DNA of 34,235 nucleotides from Gammaproteobacteria bacterium (GCA_963575655.1 CAUYTY010000193.1:1-34235); one strand, 5' to 3'; shown: positions 1 through 8,986, counted from the first letter of the stretch. Translations and numbers: made by a program. The notes: generated by a model not told the origin, from the sequence alone.

Positions 1-53
1 ATCGTACAGGGTATGGTGTAATGTCAGTCTCCTGCTAAATCATGAACCCCTAG

Positions 54-188
54 ACTCTCGCCCGCGATGCTGTGGAATTGGCGCAGCAACATGGTTACCG
101 CTTCGAGGTCGCCGTGATGATGGATATGTTGCCCCACACTGTTCATATGGAATCGATGGCAGTATTTACGTATCCTGCCGTCGGATAA
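54..188 (+). pseudogene. Unrecognised coding remnant, 44 codons
   Basis: An open stretch directly after a TAG stop reads [20 protein letters not shown]..., ending VFTYPAVG and a TAA. It looks like real protein composition (amphipathic helix, then a Met/His-rich segment [14 protein letters not shown]) but has no start codon of its own and no ribosome binding site. I do not recognise the family. It precedes other gene fragments, so it is most likely another piece of the same decayed mosaic. Confidence 0.3.
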
Positions 189-249
189 CCGGGCAGAAAC
201 CTACCGGCCCAACCACCTTCTTCCACGTAACCACTTGCTAACCAAGCCC

Positions 250-357
250 ATGAAAAGTCTTTGGTCTGATCACGCCGCCGATTCCTTTGTCGCCCGCTAT
301 GCCGCTGAGGGGATTGGCCCCAACCTGGCGCTACGTGTCTATAGCGCGCATTTATGA
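250..357 (+). pseudogene. N-terminal fragment of RhaD-like bifunctional aldolase/short-chain dehydrogenase
   Basis: ATG at 250 opens 35 codons, MKSLWSDHAADSFVARYA..., continuing to NLALRVYSAHL and then TGA. From memory this is the characteristic start of the fused class II aldolase/short-chain dehydrogenase that cleaves rhamnulose-1-phosphate and oxidises lactaldehyde (usually about 700 residues). Everything after residue 35 is missing. The reading breaks at gcgcgca (344-350), exactly where an IS91-like transposase tail becomes readable in another frame, so the gene was cut by an illegitimate junction. It cannot make a functional enzyme. The family assignment rests on a short match. Confidence 0.5.
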
Positions 358-460
358 GGTATTTCCGCTTCTGTGCCCCCTGTGTGGCGGAACCATCCGC
401 ATCATTGCCTTTTCCTGTAAGTACGTAGCGTCTGCCCTTACTGTAATACCAGACGCATGA
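344..460 (+). pseudogene. C-terminal remnant of an IS91/IS801-like transposase
   Basis: The frame reads ARIYEVFPLLCPLCGGTIR followed by IIAF, then drifts to a TGA at 458. The combination RIYEVFPLxCPxCGGxMRIIAF is familiar from the C-terminal tail of IS91/IS801/IS1294-type (Y2, HUH) transposases in Gammaproteobacteria; the CPLC pair is half of its zinc-binding motif. The N-terminal catalytic part is absent and the reading after IIAF no longer looks conserved. It overlaps the end of the RhaD-like fragment by the short shared string gcgcgca. Confidence 0.5.
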
Positions 461-1034
461 CCGAGACCGCCGCACAGGGGGCACAGGAGAGGGGGTAGGT
501 GTGGTTGTGCTGAAGTGATGTCTCAGAATTGATGAGCAGCTTTCATGCTCCTGGACAGTCTGCTTTGGAGGGTGGTGCTGAGGACCGGAGGCGATGGTTA
601 ACCGTAATCGTGGGAATGGCAGAAGTTGGACCTCACTGCCGCCTCTTCACCCTTTTCTCCGATCAGCCTTGACGGCTGTATCCAGCGGTTCGGGAGAAAT
701 TGAGTCACCATTCTCGCGCTCCGAGTTGATCGCGTATGCCATGATGGCGTCATTCTCCTGGGCCTTTCTCGACATTGCGTCCCATGAAAAGCCGATAAGC
801 TTGGAGTCGATCGTGATCGACCTGAGCCCGTTCCCCCGATCTGCCACATGAGTCTGACTCAATTTTTACCGAACTCATGGAACAAAAAATGTTTCTCCCC
901 CTCTCCTGGCAAGGAGAGGGGGTCGGGGGGTGAGGTTTCGGATAATGTCTAATCATTCACCCCTTCCTGTTGGAGAGGTGAACAGTTATTCTCCCCTCAC
1001 AATGTTTAGACTCTTACCTGATAAGGGCCACTAA
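461..1034. other. Gene-poor stretch with a doubtful ORF and a partial MITE
   Basis: No convincing gene. On the minus strand a reading from about 862 to 647 (TTG start, SITIDSKLIGFSWDAMSRKA in its first half, 71 residues) has protein-like composition but no ribosome binding site and no family I recognise; the overlapping plus-strand reading from 594 to 851 is equally unsupported. The stretch ends with a partial family A MITE and the leader of the YhcH-type gene. Confidence 0.35.
886..951. repeat. Partial family A MITE (one arm)
   Basis: The segment contains a GC-rich hairpin (cccctctcctggcaaggagaggggg), then ggtttcggataatgtcta, which is the right terminal repeat found at 11382 and 21984. The matching left terminus (tagacattatcggaaacc) is not found upstream, so only one arm remains. 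It ends with TA, as do the complete copies. Confidence 0.7.
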
Positions 1035-1499
1035 ATGATTATTGCCACTTCTGCTCAATTCGGTCGTTATAGTGCGCTGCATCCGCTGTTTATGCGGGTA
1101 TTTGAATTTACGCGCGACACCAATCTCTTAACGCTTGCGCCCGGGCGTTATCCAATTATTGACGAACGACTGTTGGTTATCATTGAGCATACCGTTGGGC
1201 GCAGTCGTGAGGATGCGCAACTGGAATGCCATCGCAGGTACATAGATATTCAGTGGGTGCTAGCAGGTGTCGATGAAATGGGTTGGAGGGCAACTGCCGA
1301 TTGCAGCGAACCCGTAGATGATTACAATTCTGAGAGAGATATCCAGTTTTTTCGCGATCACCCAGTAAGTTGGATCGCAACACCGCGCGGTGCATTTTGC
1401 ATCTTCTTTCCAGAAGACGCACACGCACCACTGGTGAGTAATGAGAAGATATGCAAGGCGATATTCAAGGTTGCAGCGGAGCACAATAACTTCCGGTGA
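1035..1499 (+). CDS. YhcH/YjgK/YiaL family protein (DUF386)
   Basis: The 154-residue product matches the YhcH/YjgK/YiaL family (EbgC-like cupin fold), which is usually 150-155 residues long. Seen in the sequence: LECHRRYIDIQ at 63-73 and FFPEDAHAP at 124-132, the two signature blocks that carry the metal-binding Glu/His/Asp/His residues (E64, H66, D71, H130 here). Family members are linked to handling of free sugars such as sialic acid derivatives or to beta-galactosidase accessory function, but no sugar gene is adjacent, so the substrate is unknown. ATG is preceded by ataagg about 10 bases upstream. It stands alone and converges on the AsmA-like gene, with a 72-base gap that contains a solo family B repeat arm. 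Confidence 0.88.
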   Translation: MIIATSAQFGRYSALHPLFMRVFEFTRDTNLLTLAPGRYPIIDERLLVIIEHTVGRSREDAQLECHRRYIDIQWVLAGVDEMGWRATADCSEPVDDYNSERDIQFFRDHPVSWIATPRGAFCIFFPEDAHAPLVSNEKICKAIFKVAAEHNNFR

Positions 1500-1526
1500 A
1501 GTTTGTTACTTGCCATGAAGATATTT

Positions 1527-1541
1527 TGGCAACTTGGGTTA
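1527..1541. repeat. Solo arm of family B MITE
   Basis: ggcaacttgggtta matches the right terminal repeat of the family B elements at 3523-3745, 10594-10743, 11088-11179 and 34018-34110. No left arm is visible nearby. It sits in the short gap between two convergent genes, where together with upstream ttgcca it could also form a weak hairpin. Confidence 0.5.
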
Positions 1542-1571
1542 TTTTGTAACCGTTCAATTTCTTAGCAAGGC

Positions 1572-3452
1572 CTATTGCTTTATCTCTTTGGGTAAAGTGG
1601 TGGTGCTATGAACCAAGTTTTGGCAATCGTTATCTTCCCCTATGCCAGGTTCGATGAAAGGCATTACGGCGCCTACCGGACCGATCAGCGCTCCCAATGC
1701 GGCGGCAGCGGCCATACGTCCCCCCAAGGGACCTGCCTTGGGACGTACCTCGGGGGATTGGAAGCTTCCTGTGACACGGAGCGGTGAATGAGCGCTGAAT
1801 AGGCTCAGATCTTTGGGGTGAGGTTCGAGGGTGAGATCCAGTTGCTCTTGGCGTAGGTCCATGGTCCCGGATCCGGTCACCTTAGTACTCGTGGTATCGA
1901 TTACCAGTGGCTGGATGGTGAATACCCCGTTGTGGGCGAGTACCTGCGCGACGGCGCAACGTAGCTCTACACGATTATCAAGAAATAGCAGGGAGGTTAG
2001 TGTCTTAGCGAGGTCTAACCGCACCAGGGCCAGAAACAGGCTATCCAGGTGACCTCGAGTAACGACGAAGAAGGCACTGCCCTCGGCAGTAGCTAGGAGA
2101 TTGCCGACCGAGCCACCACCGCTGCTGAAGCGAAGTCGTCCCGTTAAGACTCCGCTATTTTGCTGGCTCCCTCCCAGAGAGGTCAGGAAACGTTGTAGGT
2201 CGATCTGCTGGAAGTGAGTTTCCAGGGTGATTGGCATAGGATTATAGTGAGTATCCATGCCGACTACGGATTGAACCTGTCCACCAGCTAATCCAAAATT
2301 AAGAGGGGTCATATGGAGTTGTCCATCCTCTAGGCGTAAATGGGTTTTGACCTCCTCCAAAACGATGGGTGTCACAATCCGTCGCCCCTGGACCTCAAGG
2401 TCTACATCCATACCAATAGCTGATGCTGGTTCTACCGTGTCTACTGCGCCGTCCGGGGGGGTCTCACGTGTCACCGACCGGCCGATTCCGATGTCCATCA
2501 GCGCGAGGTGATTGGATATCAAATGGCCAGTTAAACGTGGGCGTTTTCCCATACCTTCCCAAGTAATGTTGCCAGCGAAGTCACTACCGCCCACAACGCC
2601 TTGGAGATGTTGTGCTACCCACTTCGTTTCTTGTTGAGAGAGATGCCCCTGGATGTGATAGGGCGGGAGGTTGGGTAACGGGATACCAAAGATGGGCGAA
2701 AGGGCAGCAAGGCTCTCACCGGCCATTTCCACTTCCAGATCAGCTCCTTGAAACATCCATGGGGCGGTTAGGGTCCCACTCCAGCGGCCATGGGTATTGC
2801 CCCAGGTAAAACAGCCTTCTATTCCAAAGGCTCGTTCTGGTTGTAAGAGGGCGAGCAGAGGGTCGGTATGGAGCTTAATCTCGGCATGTCTGCCCCGTAT
2901 CTGGCCATTGCCGCGCAGTACCAAGGATTGGCTGTCGAGATCTAGGGCATGGGCAATAAAGTCCACATCCAGAATGGGATCAATGAAGGTGAGTCGTCCC
3001 TCCCGCAGGAGCAGCCGACCAATGGTAAAGTGGGAGGGTCCCCCCCCCTCACTACCTCCTTCTTTTTTCGCGAAGGTCCAGTTAGCTATCCCCTGGGGGG
3101 AACGCTCCAAATGAAACACCGGGCGGGTCAAGGCAACCTCTGGTAACACCCAACGACCTTGTAGCAGTGCTGATAGGTCGATCTGCACCATCAGTTCTTC
3201 CACCTCGACTAGCAGAGCCCTCTGACTCCAAGGAGGGTTGGCCAGGCGTAGCCCCTGAATTCGGATCCGGGGTAGCCATGACAGCTCCAGTTCTATATTT
3301 TCTTGGATGGTCAACTCCCGTCCTAGTTGGGTGCTGATCCAGTGGCTTAGCGGAGGGCGTAGCCAGTTCCATCGGAAGGTGGCGGGGACCAGGGCAAGGC
3401 TGACCAGAAAAATCACAAGCACCAACAACAGCCCCTTGAGCACGGCACGCAC
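1572..3452 (-). CDS. AsmA family protein, inner-membrane anchored
   Basis: 626 residues. One N-terminal transmembrane helix (about residues 5-25, LLLVLVIFLVSLALVPATF) is followed by a long periplasmic part rich in short beta strands. This is the layout of AsmA-like proteins, relatives of the bridge-type lipid-transfer proteins TamB/YhdP that act between inner and outer membrane. The AsmA block LGRELTIQENIELELSW (about 43-59) and the C-terminal AsmA_2-type segment with STKVTGSGTMDLRQEQLDL and LRVTGSFQSPEVRP support this. The gene begins with GTG, preceded by a run of G bases; a GTG three codons later is possible. Length fits the family (about 600-700). No partner gene is adjacent, and the role in phospholipid transport is inferred from the family only. 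Confidence 0.85.
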   Translation of the reverse strand: MRAVLKGLLLVLVIFLVSLALVPATFRWNWLRPPLSHWISTQLGRELTIQENIELELSWLPRIRIQGLRLANPPWSQRALLVEVEELMVQIDLSALLQGRWVLPEVALTRPVFHLERSPQGIANWTFAKKEGGSEGGGPSHFTIGRLLLREGRLTFIDPILDVDFIAHALDLDSQSLVLRGNGQIRGRHAEIKLHTDPLLALLQPERAFGIEGCFTWGNTHGRWSGTLTAPWMFQGADLEVEMAGESLAALSPIFGIPLPNLPPYHIQGHLSQQETKWVAQHLQGVVGGSDFAGNITWEGMGKRPRLTGHLISNHLALMDIGIGRSVTRETPPDGAVDTVEPASAIGMDVDLEVQGRRIVTPIVLEEVKTHLRLEDGQLHMTPLNFGLAGGQVQSVVGMDTHYNPMPITLETHFQQIDLQRFLTSLGGSQQNSGVLTGRLRFSSGGGSVGNLLATAEGSAFFVVTRGHLDSLFLALVRLDLAKTLTSLLFLDNRVELRCAVAQVLAHNGVFTIQPLVIDTTSTKVTGSGTMDLRQEQLDLTLEPHPKDLSLFSAHSPLRVTGSFQSPEVRPKAGPLGGRMAAAAALGALIGPVGAVMPFIEPGIGEDNDCQNLVHSTTTLPKEIKQ

Positions 3453-3522
3453 GACGCTATACCCCCCCGATGAACCGAATATTATCTTGCGATAATCATC
3501 ATGAATTAGTTTTTATCTACGA

Positions 3523-3745
3523 TAACCCAAGTTGCTACCTACATTGAGTAATTCTTTAGGTCGCTCTCCCCCCAACCCCCTCCCGTTGGGAGGGGGAGAA
3601 AACAACGCCAGCCATTGATATTGGCCACTAAAGCTGAATACCTTCACTCCCCCTCCCAACGGGAGGGGGTTGGGGGGAGAGCGACCCAAAAATTACCTGT
3701 CTGGAAAGAATTATGGCTTGAGACCGTAGGTGGCAACTTGGGTTA
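3523..3745. repeat. Family B MITE, long form (223 bp)
   Basis: It starts taacccaagttgctacct and ends aggtggcaacttgggtta, imperfect 18-base terminal inverted repeats bounded by TA. Inside lies a second, nearly perfect inverted repeat: 3558-3598 contains cgctctccccccaaccccct and 3645-3686 its complement, so the element can fold into a long cruciform or RNA hairpin. There is no ORF. It lies in the intergenic region upstream of the AsmA-like gene start. Confidence 0.88.
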
Positions 3746-4184
3746 CGATAATACTGAAAGTTTACGTATCATAAACTAATTCGTTAATATTATCGTACGG
3801 AAACTTCAGAAAATTAATAATTGTAGAAATTCTGTGTTGCCAAACTATTGATGTTTGCTTGATTTACATGTATTTTCTGCGTTTTGTTGGTGAGGCTAAT
3901 TGTTCTGACAAAAGTCTTTGGTAGATTAAAACTTCACAAAACGATAAGGAGAACTCACATTGCTATCTATTCGTCATTGACGAAAGCCGGCCTCTCATTT
4001 TGATAGAGGAATAACCTGTCAAACAGATTACGGCCCGGCGATCGCTTTGGTTTGCTGTCGTTGTCAAGAAAGATGTCGCATCTTTGGGCATCGTTACAAG
4101 TCGCTTTCACTTCTTTATTTTGCAATTCGTCGAGTGCACCCTCGGTGGCTGCAAAACACAAAATCGGGGTTTCCAGCCAAACAC
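3746..4184. other. Intergenic stretch, doubtful short ORF only
   Basis: AT-rich, without a convincing gene. A minus-strand reading from 4236 to 3967 (89 residues) is open, but its first 30 codons lie inside two MITEs. The rest (ATEGALDELQNKEVKATCND at its core) has protein-like composition and no recognised family. On the plus strand a good Shine-Dalgarno sequence (aaggag, 3946-3951) leads only to a TTG with six codons, possibly the start of a lost gene. Confidence 0.4.
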
Positions 4185-4186
4185 TA
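4151..4186. repeat. Solo right arm of family D MITE
   Basis: gcaaaacacaaaatcggggt and the following ttccagccaaacacta match the right arm of the complete element at 10800-11085 (gcaaaacataaaatcagagt, ttccggtcaggcacta). Its terminal TA is also the first TA of the adjoining family C element, suggesting that family C inserted at the end of this copy. Confidence 0.65.
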
Positions 4187-4306
4187 GAGCATTTCCCGAT
4201 TAGGTTGGCGCATCCTGCCCACATCCGGAACCGCAAGTAGGCAGAATGCTCACGCCCCGGGGAACTGTTCTCTGGATATACGCCAACCTAATCGGGAAAT
4301 GCTCTA
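4185..4306. repeat. Family C MITE (122 bp)
   Basis: The terminal inverted repeats are about 26 bases and look perfect: tagagcatttcccgattagg followed by ttggcg at the left, and the complement at 4281-4306. The element is bounded by TA and has no coding capacity. Only one copy is in this window, so its repeat nature is inferred from the terminal inverted repeats and the TA boundaries shared with the other families. Confidence 0.8.
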
Positions 4307-4410
4307 AATTAATGGACAAGCCAAAACACTGAACATTTAATAACCTCCAGGATTCCAGGAGTTTTTTGCCGTTACGTATGGTTAGATCAGTGTTGAGGTA
4401 TCACAGGATT

Positions 4411-5811
4411 TCAGGTCCCGGCAGCTAATCGTTGTTGGATCTGTGCTGAGGGGATTAGTTGCCATAACCGGGCCAATTCAGGGCCGGCTAGGGTGCCAGT
4501 GAGAGCGGCACGCAAGGGGTGAAAAAGGGTAGGACCGCGGGCACCGGTGGTCCTCTTTAGAGTTTCAGTAAACGATTTGAAATCGCCATGACGAGCAGAG
4601 AGGGCCTCCAACGCGGCACCATAGAACGCAGAACCCGCCGCAGTGATCGCGGCACGCGCCTCTGCCGTAGGTTCGAGGCCCTCGCTGTAGATCACGCGAG
4701 CCCAATACACACCATCAGCGGGTAGCAGCAGATTAGGACGCACCGCACTGACAAAGGCCTCTCGGTTTGCCGCAGGCACCAAGGTATGAACCTCCGTTGG
4801 TAACCAATCCCACAAGTGTGTCCAACCGGCCACAGTCAATGCCTCCCGCTGCCAGTGTCGGAGTGCCCCATCATCATGGTGGGCAGGCGCACACCCCAAA
4901 TGGTTGAGCGTAAAGGCCGCAGCCAGTTGATCCAGGCTCAATAGGCCCATCTCACCGTAAGGATGACCGAGACGTGCCAGATGATTGAGTACGGCCTCGG
5001 GCAAGTAACCGGTTTCCCTCAGTTCTTTCAAACTACGGGCACCGTGTCGCTTGGACAGAGGAGCACCATCAGCCCCCAGGATCAGCGAGAGGTGGCCATA
5101 TTGTGGGATGGGCAGCCCCAGGGCAGTGAGGATCAGTAGTTGGCGTGGAGTATTGGAGAGGTGATCCGCGCCACGCAGGATATGAGTAACTCCCATCAGG
5201 GCATCGTCCACGGCGTTGGCAAATAGAAATGCCGGGCTACCATCGGAGCGACGAATAACGAAATCCCCCAGGTCGTCACTGCGAAAGGTCTGCGGACCAC
5301 GCACGAGGTCGTTGAATTCTAGGGTTAGCCCAGGCGGCACCCGGAGACGCAACGAGCTCAGCGCTTGCGCCACCCGTCGTGCCTCAACCTGAGCAGACGA
5401 CAGATGGGCACAAGTTCCTGAATAACGAGGGGGCTTCCCGGTTGCTCGTTGAATAGCACGCTGGTGTTCGAGTTCTTCCTCGGAACAGAAGCAGGGATAG
5501 GCCCGTCCCTCGGCCTCCAGGCGATCATAAAACTCTGCGTAGTATTGACCCCGTTCGGATTGACGATAGGGGCCGTGGGGGCCACCGCGATCGGGTCCTT
5601 CGGTCCAGCTCAGACCCAACCAATCCAAGTCGGTCAGCATTGACGCCTCGTGGATGGTTCGACTCCGCACCACATCGGTATCTTCGATACGGAGTAGGAA
5701 GACACCACCCGCAGCCTGGGCAAGAAGGGCGGCATAAAGGGCGGTGCGGGCATTACCAAGGTGCAAGTCTCCGGTCGGACTCGGGGCAAAGCGGGTGCGT
5801 ACCATGCTCAT
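4411..5811 (-). CDS. gltX: Glutamyl-tRNA synthetase
   Basis: The 466-residue class I aminoacyl-tRNA synthetase attaches glutamate to tRNA in the cytoplasm. Seen: RFAPSPTGDLHLGNARTAL (residues 7-25), holding the HIGH-equivalent HLGN; the KMSKS-equivalent LSKRHG (252-257); the GluRS signature RIEDTD (41-46); and a zinc-type site with C107, C109, Y130 and C134. Length is normal for bacterial GluRS (about 460-490). Start is the ATG at 5811; a second ATG lies two codons in, and neither has a strong ribosome binding site. It is divergent from miaB. Some Gammaproteobacteria carry two GluRS enzymes, one specialised for tRNA-Gln; which type this is cannot be decided here. Confidence 0.95.
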   Translation of the reverse strand: MSMVRTRFAPSPTGDLHLGNARTALYAALLAQAAGGVFLLRIEDTDVVRSRTIHEASMLTDLDWLGLSWTEGPDRGGPHGPYRQSERGQYYAEFYDRLEAEGRAYPCFCSEEELEHQRAIQRATGKPPRYSGTCAHLSSAQVEARRVAQALSSLRLRVPPGLTLEFNDLVRGPQTFRSDDLGDFVIRRSDGSPAFLFANAVDDALMGVTHILRGADHLSNTPRQLLILTALGLPIPQYGHLSLILGADGAPLSKRHGARSLKELRETGYLPEAVLNHLARLGHPYGEMGLLSLDQLAAAFTLNHLGCAPAHHDDGALRHWQREALTVAGWTHLWDWLPTEVHTLVPAANREAFVSAVRPNLLLPADGVYWARVIYSEGLEPTAEARAAITAAGSAFYGAALEALSARHGDFKSFTETLKRTTGARGPTLFHPLRAALTGTLAGPELARLWQLIPSAQIQQRLAAGT

Positions 5812-6154
5812 CGGTGTAATAGTGACCTAATGACCTGAAATCGATAAGGGTTTGAGAACCGCCATCCTATCTAGAATGGCTGTCTACCGCCGTTTTAATG
5901 AATGGTCGGGATTTTAGCAGCACACGTCCCGTGTGTATTCAGCATTCACCATCAGAATCTCCATGATTAACCCAAGTCGCCACCGAGTAAAGCGATCCGT
6001 CAGCCCGATAGAGAATGCCGAAATCCAGGCGCCCTGGATGGTAGACCTGCGTCCCATTCCACACCCCTGTACTCTAATCGTGGCCGATAGGTCCAGCGTT
6101 GGGTAATAATGCGTGGGGGATCGTTGAGTTAACGTACATTTAACCAGGAATCCG
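5812..6154. other. Divergent intergenic region between gltX and miaB
   Basis: 343 bases, no gene visible. It should hold the promoters of both divergent genes, but I see no hexamer pair I would defend. A solo family B arm (taacccaagtcgccacc, 5968-5984) lies in the middle. Confidence 0.5.
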
Positions 6155-7501
6155 ATGCAAGCGCGTAGGCTCTATATCAAGACTTTTGGTTGCCAGATGA
6201 ACGAGTACGACTCAGCCCGCATGGCAGAGCTACTCAAGGCCACCGACAACCTGGAACTAACCACTGACCCGACCCAAGCCGACGTGTTGCTACTCAACAC
6301 CTGCTCGGTACGGGAAAAACCCCAAGAGAAGGTATTTTCTCAACTCGGGATGTGGCGTCCGCTCAAGGAGGCCCGACCGGGGGTTGTGATCGGGGTGGGA
6401 GGGTGTGTGGCCAGTCAGGAGGGAGAGGGTATTCGGAGCCGCGCACCCTACGTGGATGTGGTCTTTGGTCCCCAAACGCTGCACCGCCTACCGGAGATGT
6501 TGGCGGCGGTACGTCTTCGTCGGCAGGCAATCGTCGATGTCTCCTTCCCGGAGATCGAAAAATTCGACCGCCTCCCCGAACCTCATGCCGAGGGACCCAC
6601 CGCCTTCGTTGCCGTGATGGAGGGGTGCAGCAAATACTGCACCTTCTGCGTGGTGCCCTACACCCGTGGTGAGGAGGTCAGCCGACCATTCGACGATGTC
6701 ATCACCGAGGTGGCAGGCCTGGCGGCACAGGGGGTTCGGGAGGTGACCCTACTCGGTCAAAACGTCAACGCCTACCGTGGGGTATTGCATGAAGGTGGTA
6801 GCGCCGACCTTGCCTCACTTATCGAATATGTGGCGGCAATTTCCGGTATCGGGCGGATACGTTTCACCACCTCCCACCCCATCGAAATGACTCAGTCACT
6901 CATTGATGTCTATGCCCGCGTTCCAGCTTTGGTGGGACACCTGCACCTACCAGTACAGAGCGGCTCAGACTCGATCCTGGCGCGCATGAAGCGTCGCCAC
7001 ACCGTGCTGGAATATAGAGACTTGATCCGCCGATTACGTGCGGCGCGTCCGACGCTGAGTCTGTCCTCGGATTTCATCGTGGGTTTTCCCGGAGAGACCG
7101 AAGAGAATTTCCAGGCCACCCTGGCCCTGGTGGAATCACTTGGTTTTGACCATTCCTTCAGTTTCATCTACAGCCCGCGCCCCGGTACCGCTGCCGCAGA
7201 GATGGCGGACGTCGTTCCTACCGAGGTGAAGCAACAACGCCTTGCCCGCTTGCAGACGCTGCTCACTGCCCAAGCGGCGCGGATTTCCGCTGCGATGGTG
7301 GGTGACATTCAACGCATCCTGGTGGAAGGACCATCGCGTAAGGATCCCGCTTGGCTGGCAGGACGCACAGAGAACAATCGTGTAGTAAATTTCCCTGCCG
7401 ATCCAGGGTTGGTAGGTTCCTTCGTAAAGGTGAAGATTACCGAAGCGTTACCCAATTCTCTGCGGGGTGAGTGGGTAGCAAATGAGGACGACGTGGGATG
7501 A
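6155..7501 (+). CDS. miaB: tRNA-2-methylthio-N6-dimethylallyladenosine synthase MiaB
   Basis: This 448-residue radical-SAM methylthiotransferase adds a methylthio group to i6A37 of tRNAs reading UNN codons. All expected cysteines are present: C13, C50 and C84 for the auxiliary [4Fe-4S] cluster in the N-terminal UPF0004 domain, and C158, C162 and C165 in [10 protein letters not shown] for the SAM cluster. The motif GCQMNEYDS, the [12 protein letters not shown] block (about 308-319) and a C-terminal TRAM domain complete the order. Start ATG is preceded by agga six bases upstream. It is the first gene of a plus-strand operon and overlaps ybeY by ATGA. In Escherichia coli the phoH-like ybeZ lies between miaB and ybeY; it is absent here. 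Confidence 0.97.
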   Translation: MQARRLYIKTFGCQMNEYDSARMAELLKATDNLELTTDPTQADVLLLNTCSVREKPQEKVFSQLGMWRPLKEARPGVVIGVGGCVASQEGEGIRSRAPYVDVVFGPQTLHRLPEMLAAVRLRRQAIVDVSFPEIEKFDRLPEPHAEGPTAFVAVMEGCSKYCTFCVVPYTRGEEVSRPFDDVITEVAGLAAQGVREVTLLGQNVNAYRGVLHEGGSADLASLIEYVAAISGIGRIRFTTSHPIEMTQSLIDVYARVPALVGHLHLPVQSGSDSILARMKRRHTVLEYRDLIRRLRAARPTLSLSSDFIVGFPGETEENFQATLALVESLGFDHSFSFIYSPRPGTAAAEMADVVPTEVKQQRLARLQTLLTAQAARISAAMVGDIQRILVEGPSRKDPAWLAGRTENNRVVNFPADPGLVGSFVKVKITEALPNSLRGEWVANEDDVG

Positions 7502-8031
7502 GCAACGTTACCGTGAAGGTGCAATACGCTGTGTTAAGGGAGGGCGTCCCGGCGCACGATCTCATCACCCGTTGGGTGAGGATGGCGGTACAACAGGGTA
7601 AACCTCCTCGCACCGGACCATTACGCCGTGCTACGCAAGGGCCAAAATTGGCAGCAGAGGTAACCGTACGGGTAGTGGGAGAACAGGAGATGGCCGACCT
7701 CAACCGCCGCTATCGCCACAAAGACGGCACCACCAATGTGCTGTCCTTTGGCTACGATGTCCCGCCAGGGATGGATATCCCACTCCTTGGCGACCTGGTG
7801 ATCTGCGCACCGGTTGCCGCCCAGGAGGCGGTCGCCCAGGGCAAGGAAGCAGAGGCCCACTGGGCACACTTGGTGATCCACGGTACCCTGCACCTGTTGG
7901 GCCTCGACCACGAAGAGTCCAGCGCTGCAACGGCCATGGAGGCGCTAGAAATCCAAATTATGGCAAAATTGGGTTATCCTGACCCCTACAACGAAACCAT
8001 CCTGGTTTCCACAACCTCTCATATCTCCTAA
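7498..8031 (+). CDS. ybeY: Endoribonuclease / rRNA maturation factor YbeY
   Basis: This 177-residue zinc metalloprotein acts in 16S rRNA 3' end maturation and ribosome quality control. The signature [11 protein letters not shown] places zinc ligands at H128, H132 and H138, and [19 protein letters not shown] (about 69-87) is the other family block. It is slightly longer than the usual 150-155 residues because of an insertion around residues 33-50 ([17 protein letters not shown]). Its ATG overlaps the miaB stop (ATGA), indicating translational coupling. Confidence 0.96.
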   Translation: MSNVTVKVQYAVLREGVPAHDLITRWVRMAVQQGKPPRTGPLRRATQGPKLAAEVTVRVVGEQEMADLNRRYRHKDGTTNVLSFGYDVPPGMDIPLLGDLVICAPVAAQEAVAQGKEAEAHWAHLVIHGTLHLLGLDHEESSAATAMEALEIQIMAKLGYPDPYNETILVSTTSHIS

Positions 8032-8048
8032 AGATCTTTGAAGATCTC

Positions 8049-8921
8049 ATGAAGGAAGACCGAACTCCTAATGGTTCCACCTCTCGGTCGTGGCTCGAGC
8101 GTATCGGGCAGGCCCTGGCGGGGGAACCCCACGACCGTAATGAACTCCGCGAGTGGTTACGCGATGCTGGCGAGCGTGGCGTCCTAGATGCCGACTCTCT
8201 CCAAATGATCGAGGGCGTGCTCCAAGTTTCCGAGGCCCGCGTCCGCGATATCATGGTCCCGCGTTCCCACATGATGGTGGTCGAGTGTGATGCCTCGCTG
8301 GAAGAGATTCTGCCACTGGTCGTGGAATCAGCCCATTCTCGGTTCCCGGTGATTGGTGACAATCGCGACGAGGTGCTGGGTATTTTGCTGGCCAAAGACC
8401 TGCTCGGTTACTTTACGTCCAACCACAGCATCCCGTTTAGTGTGCGTAATGTATTGCGTCAGGTGGCGTTTATTCCTGAGAGCAAGCGGTTGAGTATGCT
8501 CCTCAAGGAATTTCGTGCCAGCCATAATCATATGGCGATCGTAGTAGACGAATACGGTGGGGTGGCGGGATTAGTCACCATTGAAGATGTACTGGAACAA
8601 ATTGTCGGTGAGATCGGTGACGAGCACGATAGTGAGGAAGATGCCTATATTATCCCGCAGGGAGAACACGAATGTATCGTCAATGCGCTAACTCGAATCA
8701 ACGATTTCAACGAACACTTCGGGACAAATTTCCATAACGAGGAATTCGAGACCGTTGGGGGATTGGTACTCAATGCCTTCGGGCGAATGCCACGGCGCGG
8801 CGAGGGTATCACTATGGAAGGGCTGAGTTTCAAAGTTCTAGGGGCCGATATCCGTCGCCTCCATTTGCTCCAGGTAATTCGGGAGATTCCTACAACTACG
8901 AAAGGTAGCAACGAATCGTAA
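8049..8921 (+). CDS. ybeX: CBS-domain transporter-associated protein CorC/YbeX
   Basis: The 290-residue cytoplasmic protein has two CBS domains (about 66-190) and a C-terminal CorC/HlyC domain (about 205-285). Visible marks are VRDIMVPRSHMMVVECD, the usual start of CBS1; HMAIVVDEYGGVAGLVTIED (158-177), the strongest YbeX/CorC block; and FETVGGLVLNAFGRMPRRGE near the C-terminus. The family is linked to magnesium/cobalt efflux and, for YbeX, to ribosome-related fitness together with YbeY. It lies 17 bases after ybeY in the same operon; the gap holds a small palindrome (agatctttgaagatct). Confidence 0.95.
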   Translation: MKEDRTPNGSTSRSWLERIGQALAGEPHDRNELREWLRDAGERGVLDADSLQMIEGVLQVSEARVRDIMVPRSHMMVVECDASLEEILPLVVESAHSRFPVIGDNRDEVLGILLAKDLLGYFTSNHSIPFSVRNVLRQVAFIPESKRLSMLLKEFRASHNHMAIVVDEYGGVAGLVTIEDVLEQIVGEIGDEHDSEEDAYIIPQGEHECIVNALTRINDFNEHFGTNFHNEEFETVGGLVLNAFGRMPRRGEGITMEGLSFKVLGADIRRLHLLQVIREIPTTTKGSNES

Positions 8922-8986
8922 TCCAACCGCAATCTTCTGATTCTTTCTCTGATCATAAAAGAAAAATTCTGGTTGTCTGACTATTC

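Noticed and set aside
143-484. 113-codon minus-strand frame at the window start
   Set aside because: It runs antisense to the RhaD-like and IS91-like remnants, is low-quality in composition and has no recognisable domain.
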